From Flavobacteriales bacterium (GTDB taxonomy: Bacteria; Bacteroidota; Bacteroidia; Flavobacteriales; Schleiferiaceae), in the NCBI GenBank assembly GCA_002737315.1, contig NSIH01000009.1, positions 1 to 46,188 of the forward strand: 46,188 nt of DNA, written 5' to 3'. The notes under the pieces are model-generated. The model did no database searches and had not been told where the DNA came from. It saw only the letters and a program-made list of their open reading frames with translations. Position 1 is the first letter of the stretch. Each line of letters begins with the position of its first letter. Below are positions 15,360-23,674 of this stretch, piece by piece. The position numbers and the translations under genes were made by a program.

Positions 15360-16400
15360 TTATTGGTTTCGCAGTGCTTCGATACGGGCGGCAAATATCA
15401 AACTTTTCTCGGGAACGCGCAGCTTTAAAATTTCGTAGGCTTGAATTGCCTTTGCCGCATGGCCTTGATCGGCATAAAGTCGGGCTAAAGTTTCGGTTAC
15501 CAAACCCGTTACCAGTGCGCTTGATTCGATGCGGACTATTGGTTCCGAGACGTCCTTATCCCGCTTTTCGAGGGGCGAAATTCGCGGATTAGTGCTCAAA
15601 AACTCGTCAATAAGATCCTCGGCATTGGGCCCTACCGGAGCAGCATTGGAGAGCCGCGCAACAAACTGCGCAAAGGGGCTAAGGCCCGTAACCGCTGAAG
15701 GAAGCGCTTCTGTCGCTAGGGTCGGCTTAAGGACTACCTCTTGCTTTGCCTTGGCTGCCGGCTTGGGCGGAGCATCTTGCTTGGTAACGGGCTCAGCCAA
15801 AATGGGGATTTCTCTAGGATCGGACTCTACGAACACCGCTGCATGGGGCTCCGATGCGGTATTGGTCGCTGGCGCATGAGTTGGGGCTGCTGCAGTGGGT
15901 GACTGATCCCCTTTAATCTTGGCCATAATCGCCCTTGAACGCAGTATTTGAGCGCGGACTTTTTCGGGCAAGGAATCAAGGTCAATCTCTTTGGGCAGCG
16001 CAGGGGCCGTCAGCGGAACCTCGGCCTTGGGCTCCGGCTCTGGCTGCACAACCTTGGGCTCCGGCTCTGGCTGCACAACCTTGGGCTCCGGCTTCGCAAC
16101 CTTGGGCTCCTGCTTCGCAACCTTGGACTCAGGCTTGGCACCTTTGGCCTGGGGTATCAGGGGTTCCTCAACCCAGCTCATCAGGGCAGACCGATCGGGA
16201 CTAATTGCTGCACAGCGCTGCAGCACCTGAGCAAACTTGGGCGATTCCGCACGCTGAACAGCCCTGAGGTAGAGCCACCAAAGCGGCACCGCGGCGGGAT
16301 AGGCCGCGACTAATTCCTCGAGCCAAACCAAATCGCTGGCCGCTACCCGGTCGGGATTGGCCCATAGCTCCTGTACCCGAGCGGCGTCTTGGGCTACCAC
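15360..16400 (-). CDS. TPR-like protein with Pro/Glu/Lys repeats
   Basis: Function not known. Seen: 346 aa with a GTG start overlapping the lptE stop by 7 nt. The N-terminal helical part (about 1-85) is followed by a low-complexity run of KV-AKPEP and KVVQPEPEP units (about 90-130), a long disordered Ala/Pro-rich region, and a C-terminal helical pair with the TPR-like LARLYADQGHAAKAIQAYEIL. There is no signal peptide or membrane segment, so it is probably cytoplasmic. Its fixed place between lptE and secG suggests an envelope-biogenesis or scaffolding role (inference). Confidence 0.75.
   Translation of the reverse strand: MVAQDAARVQELWANPDRVAASDLVWLEELVAAYPAAVPLWWLYLRAVQRAESPKFAQVLQRCAAISPDRSALMSWVEEPLIPQAKGAKPESKVAKQEPKVAKPEPKVVQPEPEPKVVQPEPEPKAEVPLTAPALPKEIDLDSLPEKVRAQILRSRAIMAKIKGDQSPTAAAPTHAPATNTASEPHAAVFVESDPREIPILAEPVTKQDAPPKPAAKAKQEVVLKPTLATEALPSAVTGLSPFAQFVARLSNAAPVGPNAEDLIDEFLSTNPRISPLEKRDKDVSEPIVRIESSALVTGLVTETLARLYADQGHAAKAIQAYEILKLRVPEKSLIFAARIEALRNQ
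16025..16141 (+). repeat. In-frame tandem repeat inside the TPR gene
   Basis: Two copies of a 27-bp unit (16025-16051, 16052-16078) are followed by three related 21-bp units (16079-16099, 16100-16120, 16121-16141). Every unit begins CCTTGG on the plus strand. They encode the KVVQPEPEP and KVAKPEP peptides. All lengths are multiples of three, so copy-number changes would preserve the frame. Confidence 0.85.
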
Positions 16401-16885
16401 TGAACTAGGGCTCGGTTAAAAATCTTATCGCTCAGTTCGCTGACCATCTCCTCGACCAAGGCGTCTTCGACGCTGCGCAAGTCGGTGGATGCGGGGAAGT
16501 TCCGAAACGCAGAAAAAGTCTGCGCAAAGGATTTTTGATCGTTGAGCGAATTCACAAACTCCACATTGACCGAAATACTCAGACGGCTCTGCGCCACCTG
16601 ATCGTTGGCAGCCGGAGCCTCCGAGCGTACGCTGTATTCGGCGATGAATCCGCTAAACTGCAGGTCGCCGTCGCGGCCCACCAGAGACAGCGGCGTTTGG
16701 CGCACCATGACCGATTGAAGCTCTGTGGTAAAGCGCTGCGCAAGCATGGGGTTGATCAGGTCGGCCCTGTTGTCAAAGGCGAGGACGCTGAGGGTTTTGG
16801 CGTTCCCGACGTCTCCGCCCGTGAAGGAATACATGCCCTTGCAGGCACTGACCAAAACCAGGAGGGTCAAGACTAGGGTCCGCAT
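16394..16885 (-). CDS. lptE: LPS-assembly lipoprotein LptE
   Basis: Outer-membrane lipoprotein that plugs LptD and delivers lipopolysaccharide to the surface. Seen: 163 aa, lipobox VSAC with Cys15, then the Bacteroidota LptE pattern CKGMYSFTGG, LSVLAFDNRADLINPMLAQ, GDLQFSGFIAEY, SRLSISVNVEF and the terminal FNRALVQW. It overlaps the stop of the sigma-54 activator by 1 nt and the start of the TPR gene by 7 nt. The lipid anchor would be completed by Lnt. Confidence 0.93.
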   Translation of the reverse strand: MRTLVLTLLVLVSACKGMYSFTGGDVGNAKTLSVLAFDNRADLINPMLAQRFTTELQSVMVRQTPLSLVGRDGDLQFSGFIAEYSVRSEAPAANDQVAQSRLSISVNVEFVNSLNDQKSFAQTFSAFRNFPASTDLRSVEDALVEEMVSELSDKIFNRALVQW

Positions 16886-18108
16886 CAGTCGAGGCCGTAT
16901 TGCTTGATTTTGCGATACAGCGTGCGCTCGCTAATGCCTAACTCGGCCGAGGCATTCTTGCGGCGACCCTTGTGGCGCTCGAGCACCCTGCGTATGGTTT
17001 CGAGCTCAAGATCCTGAAGCGACAGGTGCTCTGCAGACTCCACCGCCGAATCTACGTCCAGGGTTTCTTCACCTTCCTCTTCGGGTAAATTCATGTACCG
17101 CTGTGTCTCTGGAGCGTTGGCCGGCTCCGACCGAAGCGCCGGCAGCGAAGATTCGGCAGGCGCCGAAGGCTGCGCAAAGCCTGAGCCCGTCATGCTCGAC
17201 ACAGCCTGCTTGAGGTTATTGAGGTCGTTGCGCATGTCAAAGAGCACCTTGTAAAGGATTTCGCGCTCGGTATTGAATTCGGAATGAGACAAAACGTCGT
17301 CACGACGGGCCGGAACGCTTCGGCGGTCAATCTCTGGAATGTACTGGCGCAGCACCTCCGACTTAATTTCGCGATCGCTCTCCACCACGCAAAGCTGTTC
17401 TACAAGGTTGCGGAGCTGGCGAATGTTTCCTGGCCATCGGTAGGATTCAAGCACGGCCACTGCCTCCTCCGAGAGGCGAACCGCCGGCACTCGGTACTTC
17501 TGCGAGAAATCTTGGGCAAACTTGCGAAACAAAAGGTGAATGTCGTCCTTGCGCTCTCGCAGGGGCGGAAGCGAAATCTCGACCGTATTAAGACGGTAAA
17601 ACAAATCCTCGCGAAACTGACCCTTTTCAATTTTATCAAGCATGTCTACGTTGGTGGCACCGACTACGCGCACGTCGATTTTTTGGGCCTTCGAAGACCC
17701 CACTTTGATGAATTCCCCCGTCTCGAGTACCCTCAGCAGGCGCACTTGAGTACCCAGGGGAAGCTCCCCGACCTCATCCAAGAAGATGGTTCCTCCGTCG
17801 GCTTCTTCAAAATAGCCTTTTCGAGCCCCGGCCGCACCGGTAAAAGCTCCCTTCTCGTGACCAAAAAGTTCCGAATCAATGGTGCCCTCGGGTATTGCCC
17901 CGCAGTTTACCGCAACCAAGGGGGCATGCTTGCGGTGCGACAGGTGGTGAATAATCTTGGGGATGTTCTCCTTGCCCACGCCGCTTTCGCCCGTCACCAG
18001 TACCGAAATATCGGTGGCAGCGACCTGAATAGCCTTATACAATGCGCGGTCCAGCGCGGGCTGGGTCCCGATGATACCAAATCGTTGCTTAACTTCTTGA
18101 ACCTTCAT
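16885..18108 (-). CDS. Sigma-54-dependent transcriptional activator without sensor domain
   Basis: Bacterial enhancer-binding protein that remodels RNA polymerase-sigma-54 using ATP. Seen: 407 aa. The AAA+ domain starts almost at the N-terminus: Walker A GESGVGKE (40-47), the sigma-54 contact loop GAFTGA (87-92), Walker B GGTIFLDEVGEL, and RFREDLFYRLNT-type sensor residues. After about residue 235 comes a helical linker, an acidic Glu-rich stretch (about 335-355), and a Fis-type helix-turn-helix at 363-407 ending LYRKIKQYGLD. No receiver, GAF or PAS domain is present, so activity must be set by level, partner or nucleotide. It overlaps the upstream gene by 4 nt (ATGA) and lptE by 1 nt. Confidence 0.95.
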   Translation of the reverse strand: MKVQEVKQRFGIIGTQPALDRALYKAIQVAATDISVLVTGESGVGKENIPKIIHHLSHRKHAPLVAVNCGAIPEGTIDSELFGHEKGAFTGAAGARKGYFEEADGGTIFLDEVGELPLGTQVRLLRVLETGEFIKVGSSKAQKIDVRVVGATNVDMLDKIEKGQFREDLFYRLNTVEISLPPLRERKDDIHLLFRKFAQDFSQKYRVPAVRLSEEAVAVLESYRWPGNIRQLRNLVEQLCVVESDREIKSEVLRQYIPEIDRRSVPARRDDVLSHSEFNTEREILYKVLFDMRNDLNNLKQAVSSMTGSGFAQPSAPAESSLPALRSEPANAPETQRYMNLPEEEGEETLDVDSAVESAEHLSLQDLELETIRRVLERHKGRRKNASAELGISERTLYRKIKQYGLD

Positions 18109-18503
18109 TCGACGGTAAATTCGAGTTTCAAAGGTTTACCTGTGGCAATTCTTGTGCCCGAGAGCTTGTTGACCACGTTCGGACTCGTTGCCTCAACCCA
18201 AACTTTTTGAGCCTCGGGCAAGGGCCTTTTAAACTTTAAATCCAAAGTACGCCCGGTCCAAAGGGAATTCCAAATCTCTTTGCCGGCCTTGTCGTAGACC
18301 CGAACCATAAAGCCCAGGGTTAAATTCTCAATGCACTGGCCTTCCTTAGCGACGCAAAGCCGAAGCACGCCCGATTCTCTGATGGCCTCGGCACGCAGGC
18401 CCAGTTCCAGACCGAGGTCCTGCCAGGTTCCGTCGGCAAGCTTGGTTTGGGCTCCTGCCCCAAGGCTGCAAAACAGGGCAAATGCGATTAATAGGGCCTT
18501 CAT
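18105..18503 (-). CDS. Small secreted protein of unknown function
   Basis: Not recognised. Seen: 132 aa with a signal peptide cut near GAGAQ (residue 19), then a beta-rich body of about 110 residues with two cysteines (RLCVAKEGQC) that could form a disulfide. Hydrophobic strands include LGFMVRVYD and LDLKFKRPL, and it ends in KLEFTVE, like a small immunoglobulin-like or lipocalin-like fold. The ATG overlaps the miaB stop by 1 nt and the stop overlaps the activator gene by 4 nt, so it is made together with a transcription factor and is a candidate envelope-status input to it (inference). Confidence 0.8.
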   Translation of the reverse strand: MKALLIAFALFCSLGAGAQTKLADGTWQDLGLELGLRAEAIRESGVLRLCVAKEGQCIENLTLGFMVRVYDKAGKEIWNSLWTGRTLDLKFKRPLPEAQKVWVEATSPNVVNKLSGTRIATGKPLKLEFTVE

Positions 18504-19969
18504 TAGCGCGGAATTCGAGCGTAACCCACTGCCCTGCCCAGTAGGGTCGCGGCAGTACTGCGTTCAATCTCAACCATTACCCATTGGCCAGCCTGGTAGT
18601 TCTCGCGGGCAAAAACCACCACATTGTTTTCTGTGGTGCGTCCGTATAAATCGGCCTCGCTCCGCTTGGACCGGCCCTCCACGAGCACCTCAACCGTTTG
18701 GCCAATATGCGCGGAATTGCGCTCGGCACTGTGCCTTTGCTGCGCCTCAATAACCTCATTGAGTCGGCGCTTCTTGACCTCCATCGGAATGCTGTCTTCG
18801 AGCTTGCGCGCCGCAAAAGTGTTGGGCCGCTCCGAATAGGCGAACATGTAGCCAAAATCGTACTTCACATAATCCATAAGGCTAAGGGTTTCCTGGTGGT
18901 CTTCTTCGGTCTCGCCCGGGAAGCCCGAGATCATGTCTTGGCTAATGCCGCAACCCGGAATAATTCGGCGAATACGGTCCACGAGCGCCAGGTACTCCTC
19001 GCGGTTGTGGCCCCGATTCATAGCCTTGAGAATGCGCGACGAGCCGCTCTGCACCGGCAGGTGAATGTACTTGCAAATGTTGGGGTGCGCCGCGATGGCC
19101 TCCAGCACCTCATCCTTCATGTCCTGAGGATTGCTGGTAGAGAAGCGGATTCGCATCTCGGGTACCGCATTGGCTACAAGGTGAAGCAGGTCCGCAAAAT
19201 GATGGGCACTGGCCTGCGCCATGGCGCTTGCCTTGTCGAAGTCTTTTTTGAGTCCGCCCCCGTACCACAGGTAGGAATCGACGTTCTGGCCCAGCAGCGT
19301 AACCTCTTGGTAGCCGTCCGCCCAAAGCTGCATCACCTCCTCGAGGATGGTTTGAGGGTCTCGACTGCGCTCTCGACCGCGGGTAAAGGGCACCACGCAG
19401 AAGGTGCACATGTTGTCGCAGCCGCGGGTTATGCTTACAAAGGCAGTGATTCCGTTGCCACCGAGTCGCACCGGCTCAATGTCGTGGTAGGTCTCTTCTT
19501 TGCTCAGAAGCACGTTTACCGCCTTGCGGCCGCCGTCAAGCTCCTCGAGTAAATTGGGCAAATCACGGTATGCGTCGGGGCCTACGACCAAGTCTACGAG
19601 CTTCTCTTCTTCAAAAAACTTTTCGCGAACGCGTTCGGCCATGCATCCCAGCACGCCAATTTTGAGCTCGGGCTTATTGGCCTTAAGCGTATTAAACTGG
19701 TCCAGTCGCTTTCGCACGGTCTGTTCGGCCTTTTCGCGAATCGAGCAGGTATTGAGGAGCACTAAATCGGCTTCTTCGAGCTTGTCGGTGGTTTCGTAGC
19801 CTCCCTTTTGCAAAATAGAGGCGACGATTTCGCTGTCAGAGAAATTCATCTGGCATCCGTAGGACTCGAGGTATAGTTTTTTTCCCTGACCAAGGCCTTC
19901 GCGCAGCAGGACTTCTCCCTGGCGCTCTTCGCCCAAAAGGCTGGGTTCCGTTTCTGAAATTTTGGACAT
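18503..19969 (-). CDS. miaB: tRNA-2-methylthio-N6-dimethylallyladenosine synthase MiaB
   Basis: Radical-SAM methylthiotransferase that converts i6A37 to ms2i6A37 in tRNAs reading UNN codons. Seen: 488 aa. The N-terminal domain has its cluster cysteines in YGCQMN, NTCSIR and GCMAER. The radical-SAM cluster is Cys184, Cys188 and Cys191 in RGCDNMCTFC. A C-terminal TRAM domain follows (about 415-485). The ATG at 19969 was chosen over the frame opening at 20041 because a TATTTTTG element lies 4 nt before it. It leads the operon miaB, secreted protein, activator, lptE, TPR protein, secG. Confidence 0.96.
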   Translation of the reverse strand: MSKISETEPSLLGEERQGEVLLREGLGQGKKLYLESYGCQMNFSDSEIVASILQKGGYETTDKLEEADLVLLNTCSIREKAEQTVRKRLDQFNTLKANKPELKIGVLGCMAERVREKFFEEEKLVDLVVGPDAYRDLPNLLEELDGGRKAVNVLLSKEETYHDIEPVRLGGNGITAFVSITRGCDNMCTFCVVPFTRGRERSRDPQTILEEVMQLWADGYQEVTLLGQNVDSYLWYGGGLKKDFDKASAMAQASAHHFADLLHLVANAVPEMRIRFSTSNPQDMKDEVLEAIAAHPNICKYIHLPVQSGSSRILKAMNRGHNREEYLALVDRIRRIIPGCGISQDMISGFPGETEEDHQETLSLMDYVKYDFGYMFAYSERPNTFAARKLEDSIPMEVKKRRLNEVIEAQQRHSAERNSAHIGQTVEVLVEGRSKRSEADLYGRTTENNVVVFARENYQAGQWVMVEIERSTAATLLGRAVGYARIPR

Positions 19970-19973
19970 GCTG

Positions 19974-19981
19974 CAAAAATA
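19974..19981 (-). promoter_or_regulatory. TAnnTTTG -7 element for the miaB operon
   Basis: TATTTTTG on the minus strand, an exact consensus match, 4 nt before the miaB ATG. It predicts a leaderless operon mRNA from a housekeeping promoter. The palindrome at 20003-20016 lies about where the -33 region would be. Confidence 0.55.
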
Positions 19982-20002
19982 CGGACTACGTCCGAGGTAG
20001 AG

Positions 20003-20016
20003 CGACAAAATGTCAG
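20003..20016 (+). promoter_or_regulatory. 14-bp palindromic element between miaB and topA
   Basis: CGACAAAATGTCAG, with arms GACA/TGTC around AAA, nested in a longer GCGAC/GTCGC inverted repeat (20002-20006 with 20016-20020). It is 12/14 identical to the element upstream of groESL. Its position over the miaB -33 region suggests control of the miaB operon, though topA on the other strand could also be affected. Confidence 0.4.
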
Positions 20017-20079
20017 TCGCTAATTTTAAACGCTTGGGCAAAATTCCGAGCGTTACTTTGCGGGCGTAAAACTCTGCTC

Positions 20080-22473
20080 ATGGCCCAAAATCTCGTTATC
20101 GTCGAATCCCCTGCCAAGGCCAAGACCATTGAAAAATACCTCGGGAGCGCCTTCACGGTGCGCTCCAGTTTTGGGCACATTCGGGACCTTCCCGAGCGCG
20201 GAATCGGCATTGATGTCGAGAAGGATTTTGCCCCGGAGTACGAGGTGAGCGAAGACAAAAAAGAAGTTGTTGCCCAACTGCGCAAACTGGCTAAGGCCGC
20301 CGATACGGTATGGCTTGCCAGTGATGAGGACCGTGAGGGAGAAGCTATTTCATGGCACCTGGCCGAGGCCCTAAACCTCGACATGAACAAGACCAAGCGA
20401 ATTGTATTTCATGAGATTACCAAGTCTGCTATTCTAAGGGCCGTAGACAATCCGCGCCAGATAGACATGAACTTGGTCAACGCCCAGCAGGCCCGCCGGG
20501 TGATGGATCGGCTTGTGGGTTTTGAGCTCTCGCCCCTGCTTTGGAAGAAGGTCCGAAGCGGCCTGAGCGCCGGGCGCGTGCAGTCTGTCGCAGTGCGCAT
20601 GATTGTAGAACGAGAGCGCGCCATCGAGAACTTCGTTTCGACCATCGACTTTCGCATGGAGGGTCGCTTCACGGCGCCCAACGGAGCAGGTTTTCTTGCC
20701 GAATACCAAGGGAGCCTGAAGGATCAGGCCTCGGTAGACGCTTTGGCTGCCGGCCTCGACCTCGGCGGTTTTGTAGTAGCCTCGCTCGAGCAGAAGACCT
20801 CAGCCCGCAAGCCCGCAGCCCCATTTACCACCTCAACCCTGCAGCAAGAGGCGTCCCGCAAACTGGGATTGTCGGTGAGCCGCACCATGAGTTTGGCTCA
20901 AAAACTCTACGAAAACGGGCACATTACCTACATGCGTACCGACTCGGTAAACCTTTCTGAAGAGGCCATTTTAGGAGCACGCGCAGCCGTTACGGAACTC
21001 TACGGCAGCAGTTTTGCCCAATCGCGCAAGTACCAAACCAAAAGCGCCGGAGCCCAAGAAGCCCACGAGGCCATTCGCCCGACCAACATGCTAATGAAGT
21101 CCGCAGGCGGAGATGCTTCAGAGAAAAAACTTTATGAGCTAATCTGGAAGCGCACCCTTGCAAGCCAAATGGCCGACGCGCAAATAGACCGCACCGTGGC
21201 GAAGCTGCACAATTCCGCGATAGAATTCACGGCCCGCGGCGAAATGATTGCCTTTGAAGGCTTTTTAAAGGTGTACCGCGAGGGCCTTGACGAAGAAGAA
21301 GACGAGGCCGGAATGCTTCCGCCAATGAAGCAAAACGATGCTGTTCGGCTTCAGTCCGCGCAGGCAACCCAGCGCTTTACCCGAGCCCCCGGAAGGTTCA
21401 CCGAGGCGACCTTAGTTAAGGCTCTGGAAGAAGAGGGCATCGGCCGACCGTCGACCTATGCGCCGACCATTTCGACCGTTCAAAACCGCGGATACGTGGC
21501 AAAAGGAGTGCGCGAAGGTGAAGTTCGACCTATTGTCTATGCGGAATGGACCGGCGGGAGCCAATGGAACTGGGACAAGCGCGATGAGAGTTTCGGTTCA
21601 GACAAGGGTCGTCTTGTGCCTACCGACATCGGGAACGTGGTAACCGACTACCTCGTGGCCAACTTCAATTCCGTGATGGACTTCTCCTTCACGGCCAAGA
21701 TGGAGGCCCAGTTTGACGAGGTCGCCGAAGGCCGAAGCCAATGGAAGTCGGTGCTGGGTGACTTTTATGGGCCGTTTCATGCCATGGTTGGTAAAGCCGA
21801 AGAAGGAGACCGAGTGCGCTCAATTCGCCTACTCGGCACGCATCCAGAGAATGGCCGTCAGGTTTCAGCCCGGCTTGCGCGCTTTGGTCCCGTGGTCATG
21901 CTCGGGGGCGGAGAAGAAGACGAGCTGGACGCCAAGTTTGTCGGCATCCCTGAGCCCTTTTCACTAGACAAGATCACTCTGCCTGAAGCCCTAGAGTTGC
22001 TGCGCCTGCCCCGGCTGGTTGGCGAGCTCGAAGGCAAACCCCTCAAGGCGAACTATGGCCGTTTTGGCCCCTATGTTCAGTGGGACAAGACCTTCGCCAG
22101 TTTAACTGCACCCCTTACGCCGCTGAACGTTACGGAGGCAGAGGCCATTGAAATTGTCAGGGCTAGAGTGATTGCCGCGGAGGCGTCGCTGATGCAGACG
22201 TATTCTACGCCTCAAGGAGCCGTGGAACTGCGCAAGGGCCGCTACGGGCCCTACTTAAAGTGGGACAAAGAGAACGTTAAAATTCCCCGTGGAACCGAAC
22301 CAGAGAAGCTCACCACAGAAGAGGTTATTGAGCTTATTGCCAAGCATGTGCCCTCAACCGGCAAGGGCAAGGGCCGTGGTCGACCTGGCGCCAAAACCAA
22401 GTCGGCGAAGAAGCCTAAGGCGAAGTCCGCAGCCAAACCAAAGGCTAGAAAAGCCGCAACAGCCAAGAAGTAA
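20080..22473 (+). CDS. topA: DNA topoisomerase I (type IA)
   Basis: Relaxes negative supercoils through a single-strand break. Seen: 797 aa. The Toprim domain opens with VIVESPAKAKTIEKYLG and has DREGEAISWHL. The catalytic Tyr284 lies in HITYMRTDS. The C-terminal part has topoisomerase C-terminal repeats (GKPLKANYGRFGPYVQWDK and RKGRYGPYLKWDKE) rather than Cys4 zinc fingers, followed by a Lys/Ala-rich basic tail of about 40 residues. A near-consensus TTACTTTG element lies 19 nt before the ATG. The stop is 3 nt before the arginase-like gene. Confidence 0.97.
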   Translation: MAQNLVIVESPAKAKTIEKYLGSAFTVRSSFGHIRDLPERGIGIDVEKDFAPEYEVSEDKKEVVAQLRKLAKAADTVWLASDEDREGEAISWHLAEALNLDMNKTKRIVFHEITKSAILRAVDNPRQIDMNLVNAQQARRVMDRLVGFELSPLLWKKVRSGLSAGRVQSVAVRMIVERERAIENFVSTIDFRMEGRFTAPNGAGFLAEYQGSLKDQASVDALAAGLDLGGFVVASLEQKTSARKPAAPFTTSTLQQEASRKLGLSVSRTMSLAQKLYENGHITYMRTDSVNLSEEAILGARAAVTELYGSSFAQSRKYQTKSAGAQEAHEAIRPTNMLMKSAGGDASEKKLYELIWKRTLASQMADAQIDRTVAKLHNSAIEFTARGEMIAFEGFLKVYREGLDEEEDEAGMLPPMKQNDAVRLQSAQATQRFTRAPGRFTEATLVKALEEEGIGRPSTYAPTISTVQNRGYVAKGVREGEVRPIVYAEWTGGSQWNWDKRDESFGSDKGRLVPTDIGNVVTDYLVANFNSVMDFSFTAKMEAQFDEVAEGRSQWKSVLGDFYGPFHAMVGKAEEGDRVRSIRLLGTHPENGRQVSARLARFGPVVMLGGGEEDELDAKFVGIPEPFSLDKITLPEALELLRLPRLVGELEGKPLKANYGRFGPYVQWDKTFASLTAPLTPLNVTEAEAIEIVRARVIAAEASLMQTYSTPQGAVELRKGRYGPYLKWDKENVKIPRGTEPEKLTTEEVIELIAKHVPSTGKGKGRGRPGAKTKSAKKPKAKSAAKPKARKAATAKK

Positions 22474-22476
22474 CCC

Positions 22477-23607
22477 ATGGGCACCCAATGGCTTGAACCG
22501 CTACCTGCCGAGCTTCTAGAGGCTTGGCCCCATGAAACATTGGGCAATTCCATTGCTATGAACCATGGCGACGTGCCCGACCTGCGCGGCATGCAAATCG
22601 CCCTTATTGGCGTTCCAGGGCAGCACGCATCGCCGCACGAGGTTGCAAACAGCATTAGGAGGTCCCTCTTTTCCCTTTATTGGGGGCCTTGGGAGGTGAA
22701 GGTTACCGACCTAGGAAACCTTAGACCCGGAAGGGATCGGGTGGACACCCTGGTGGCCGTCGAGGAACTCGCTGCCGAAGTCCTGCAATACGGATGCATT
22801 CCGGTATTTCTAGGCGCAGGATCCGACTGGCCTCTGGGCGTTTACCGCGCCTTTGTCAAGCTGGAACGCACCATCAGTGCATGCATGATCAACAACCGGA
22901 TTTCGCTCGGCGACGACAGCATTATGCCAGACCACAGCAATTTGCTGGCGCAGATGCTTACGCTTAAGCCTTTTCGTCTTTTTCACTTGAGCCACCTGGC
23001 CCATCAGAGCTATTTGGTGCCCCAGTCCCTGCTCGACTTGGCCGAGAAAATGCATCTAGAGGTGCACCGCATCGGCGAACTTCAGCCCATTCAGCGCTCC
23101 GAACCCTGGGTGCGCGATGCCGATTTGGTCGTGATTCACAACGCCGCAGTCCGCGCATCCGACGCGCCTGCCCAGCGCGATTCTAACCCCAACGGACTCA
23201 CGGGTGAGGCCTTCTGTACCCTGCTTCGCTATGCGGGTTTCAGCGATAAGCTCCACGCGCTTTGCATGACCGACTTTGTGAGCAGCCGCGATCTGGACGG
23301 CCAAAATGCGAACCTCTGGGCTCAGGGCCTGTGGTACTTTATCGACGGGGTGGCTGGCCGCGTTTCGGACTTTCCGCTGAGGTCCAAGGAAGACTACGTG
23401 CGGTTCACGGTACTTCTGCCCAATGACGAGGGCGAATTGCTCTTTTACAAGTCGCCCTGGAGCCAGCGCTGGTGGATCGAGGTTCCCAGTAATCCTGGGC
23501 AAGATGCCCGCCACAGCTTGATTCCCTGCTCAGCTGAAGACTACGCAACAGCACAAAATGGAGATATTCCCGCCGTTTGGTGGCGCGTAGTTCGCCGCGG
23601 CGTCTAA
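22477..23607 (+). CDS. Arginase-fold pseudoenzyme linked to the gliding/T9SS locus
   Basis: Ureohydrolase-fold protein of the type found next to porP/gld genes in Flavobacteriia. Seen: 376 aa with the fold's landmarks in order, but the metal ligands are gone. The GGGH site reads FLGAGSDWPLGVYRAF, the DAHxD site reads INNRISLG, and the DxDxxDP site reads IHNAAVRASDAP followed by NPNGLTGEE-like NPNGLTGEA. It therefore should not bind the Mn pair or hydrolyse guanidino compounds. A role as a binding or scaffold protein for secretion is inferred from linkage only. It starts 3 nt after topA and is followed by the porP promoter. Confidence 0.85.
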   Translation: MGTQWLEPLPAELLEAWPHETLGNSIAMNHGDVPDLRGMQIALIGVPGQHASPHEVANSIRRSLFSLYWGPWEVKVTDLGNLRPGRDRVDTLVAVEELAAEVLQYGCIPVFLGAGSDWPLGVYRAFVKLERTISACMINNRISLGDDSIMPDHSNLLAQMLTLKPFRLFHLSHLAHQSYLVPQSLLDLAEKMHLEVHRIGELQPIQRSEPWVRDADLVVIHNAAVRASDAPAQRDSNPNGLTGEAFCTLLRYAGFSDKLHALCMTDFVSSRDLDGQNANLWAQGLWYFIDGVAGRVSDFPLRSKEDYVRFTVLLPNDEGELLFYKSPWSQRWWIEVPSNPGQDARHSLIPCSAEDYATAQNGDIPAVWWRVVRRGV

Positions 23608-23636
23608 GAAAATGCACGTAGTACCGCATTTTTAGT

Positions 23637-23644
23637 TACTTTTA
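23637..23644 (+). promoter_or_regulatory. -7-like element for the porP-gld cluster
   Basis: TACTTTTA, one mismatch to TAnnTTTG, 30 nt before the porP/sprF-like ATG at 23675, so this transcript would have a normal short leader. It may drive the whole gldKLMN cluster. Confidence 0.35.
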
Positions 23645-23674
23645 GACCTTATTCGTAGAACCTCGTTGACTGGA

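Noticed and set aside
16025-16141. CRISPR-like repeat array
   Set aside because: The units are contiguous without spacers, are multiples of three, and encode a peptide repeat in frame.
17284-18210. 308-codon open frame opposite the sigma-54 activator
   Set aside because: Antisense shadow of the AAA+ gene; no plausible start context or family features.
18698-19552. 284-codon open frame opposite miaB
   Set aside because: It is fully antisense to a well-conserved gene, its composition is that of a reversed coding frame, and it has no recognisable motif.
19969-20041. Sigma-54 promoter for the miaB operon
   Set aside because: The sequence before TTTTTGCA has GT instead of GG at the -24 position; a consensus housekeeping -7 element explains the start better.
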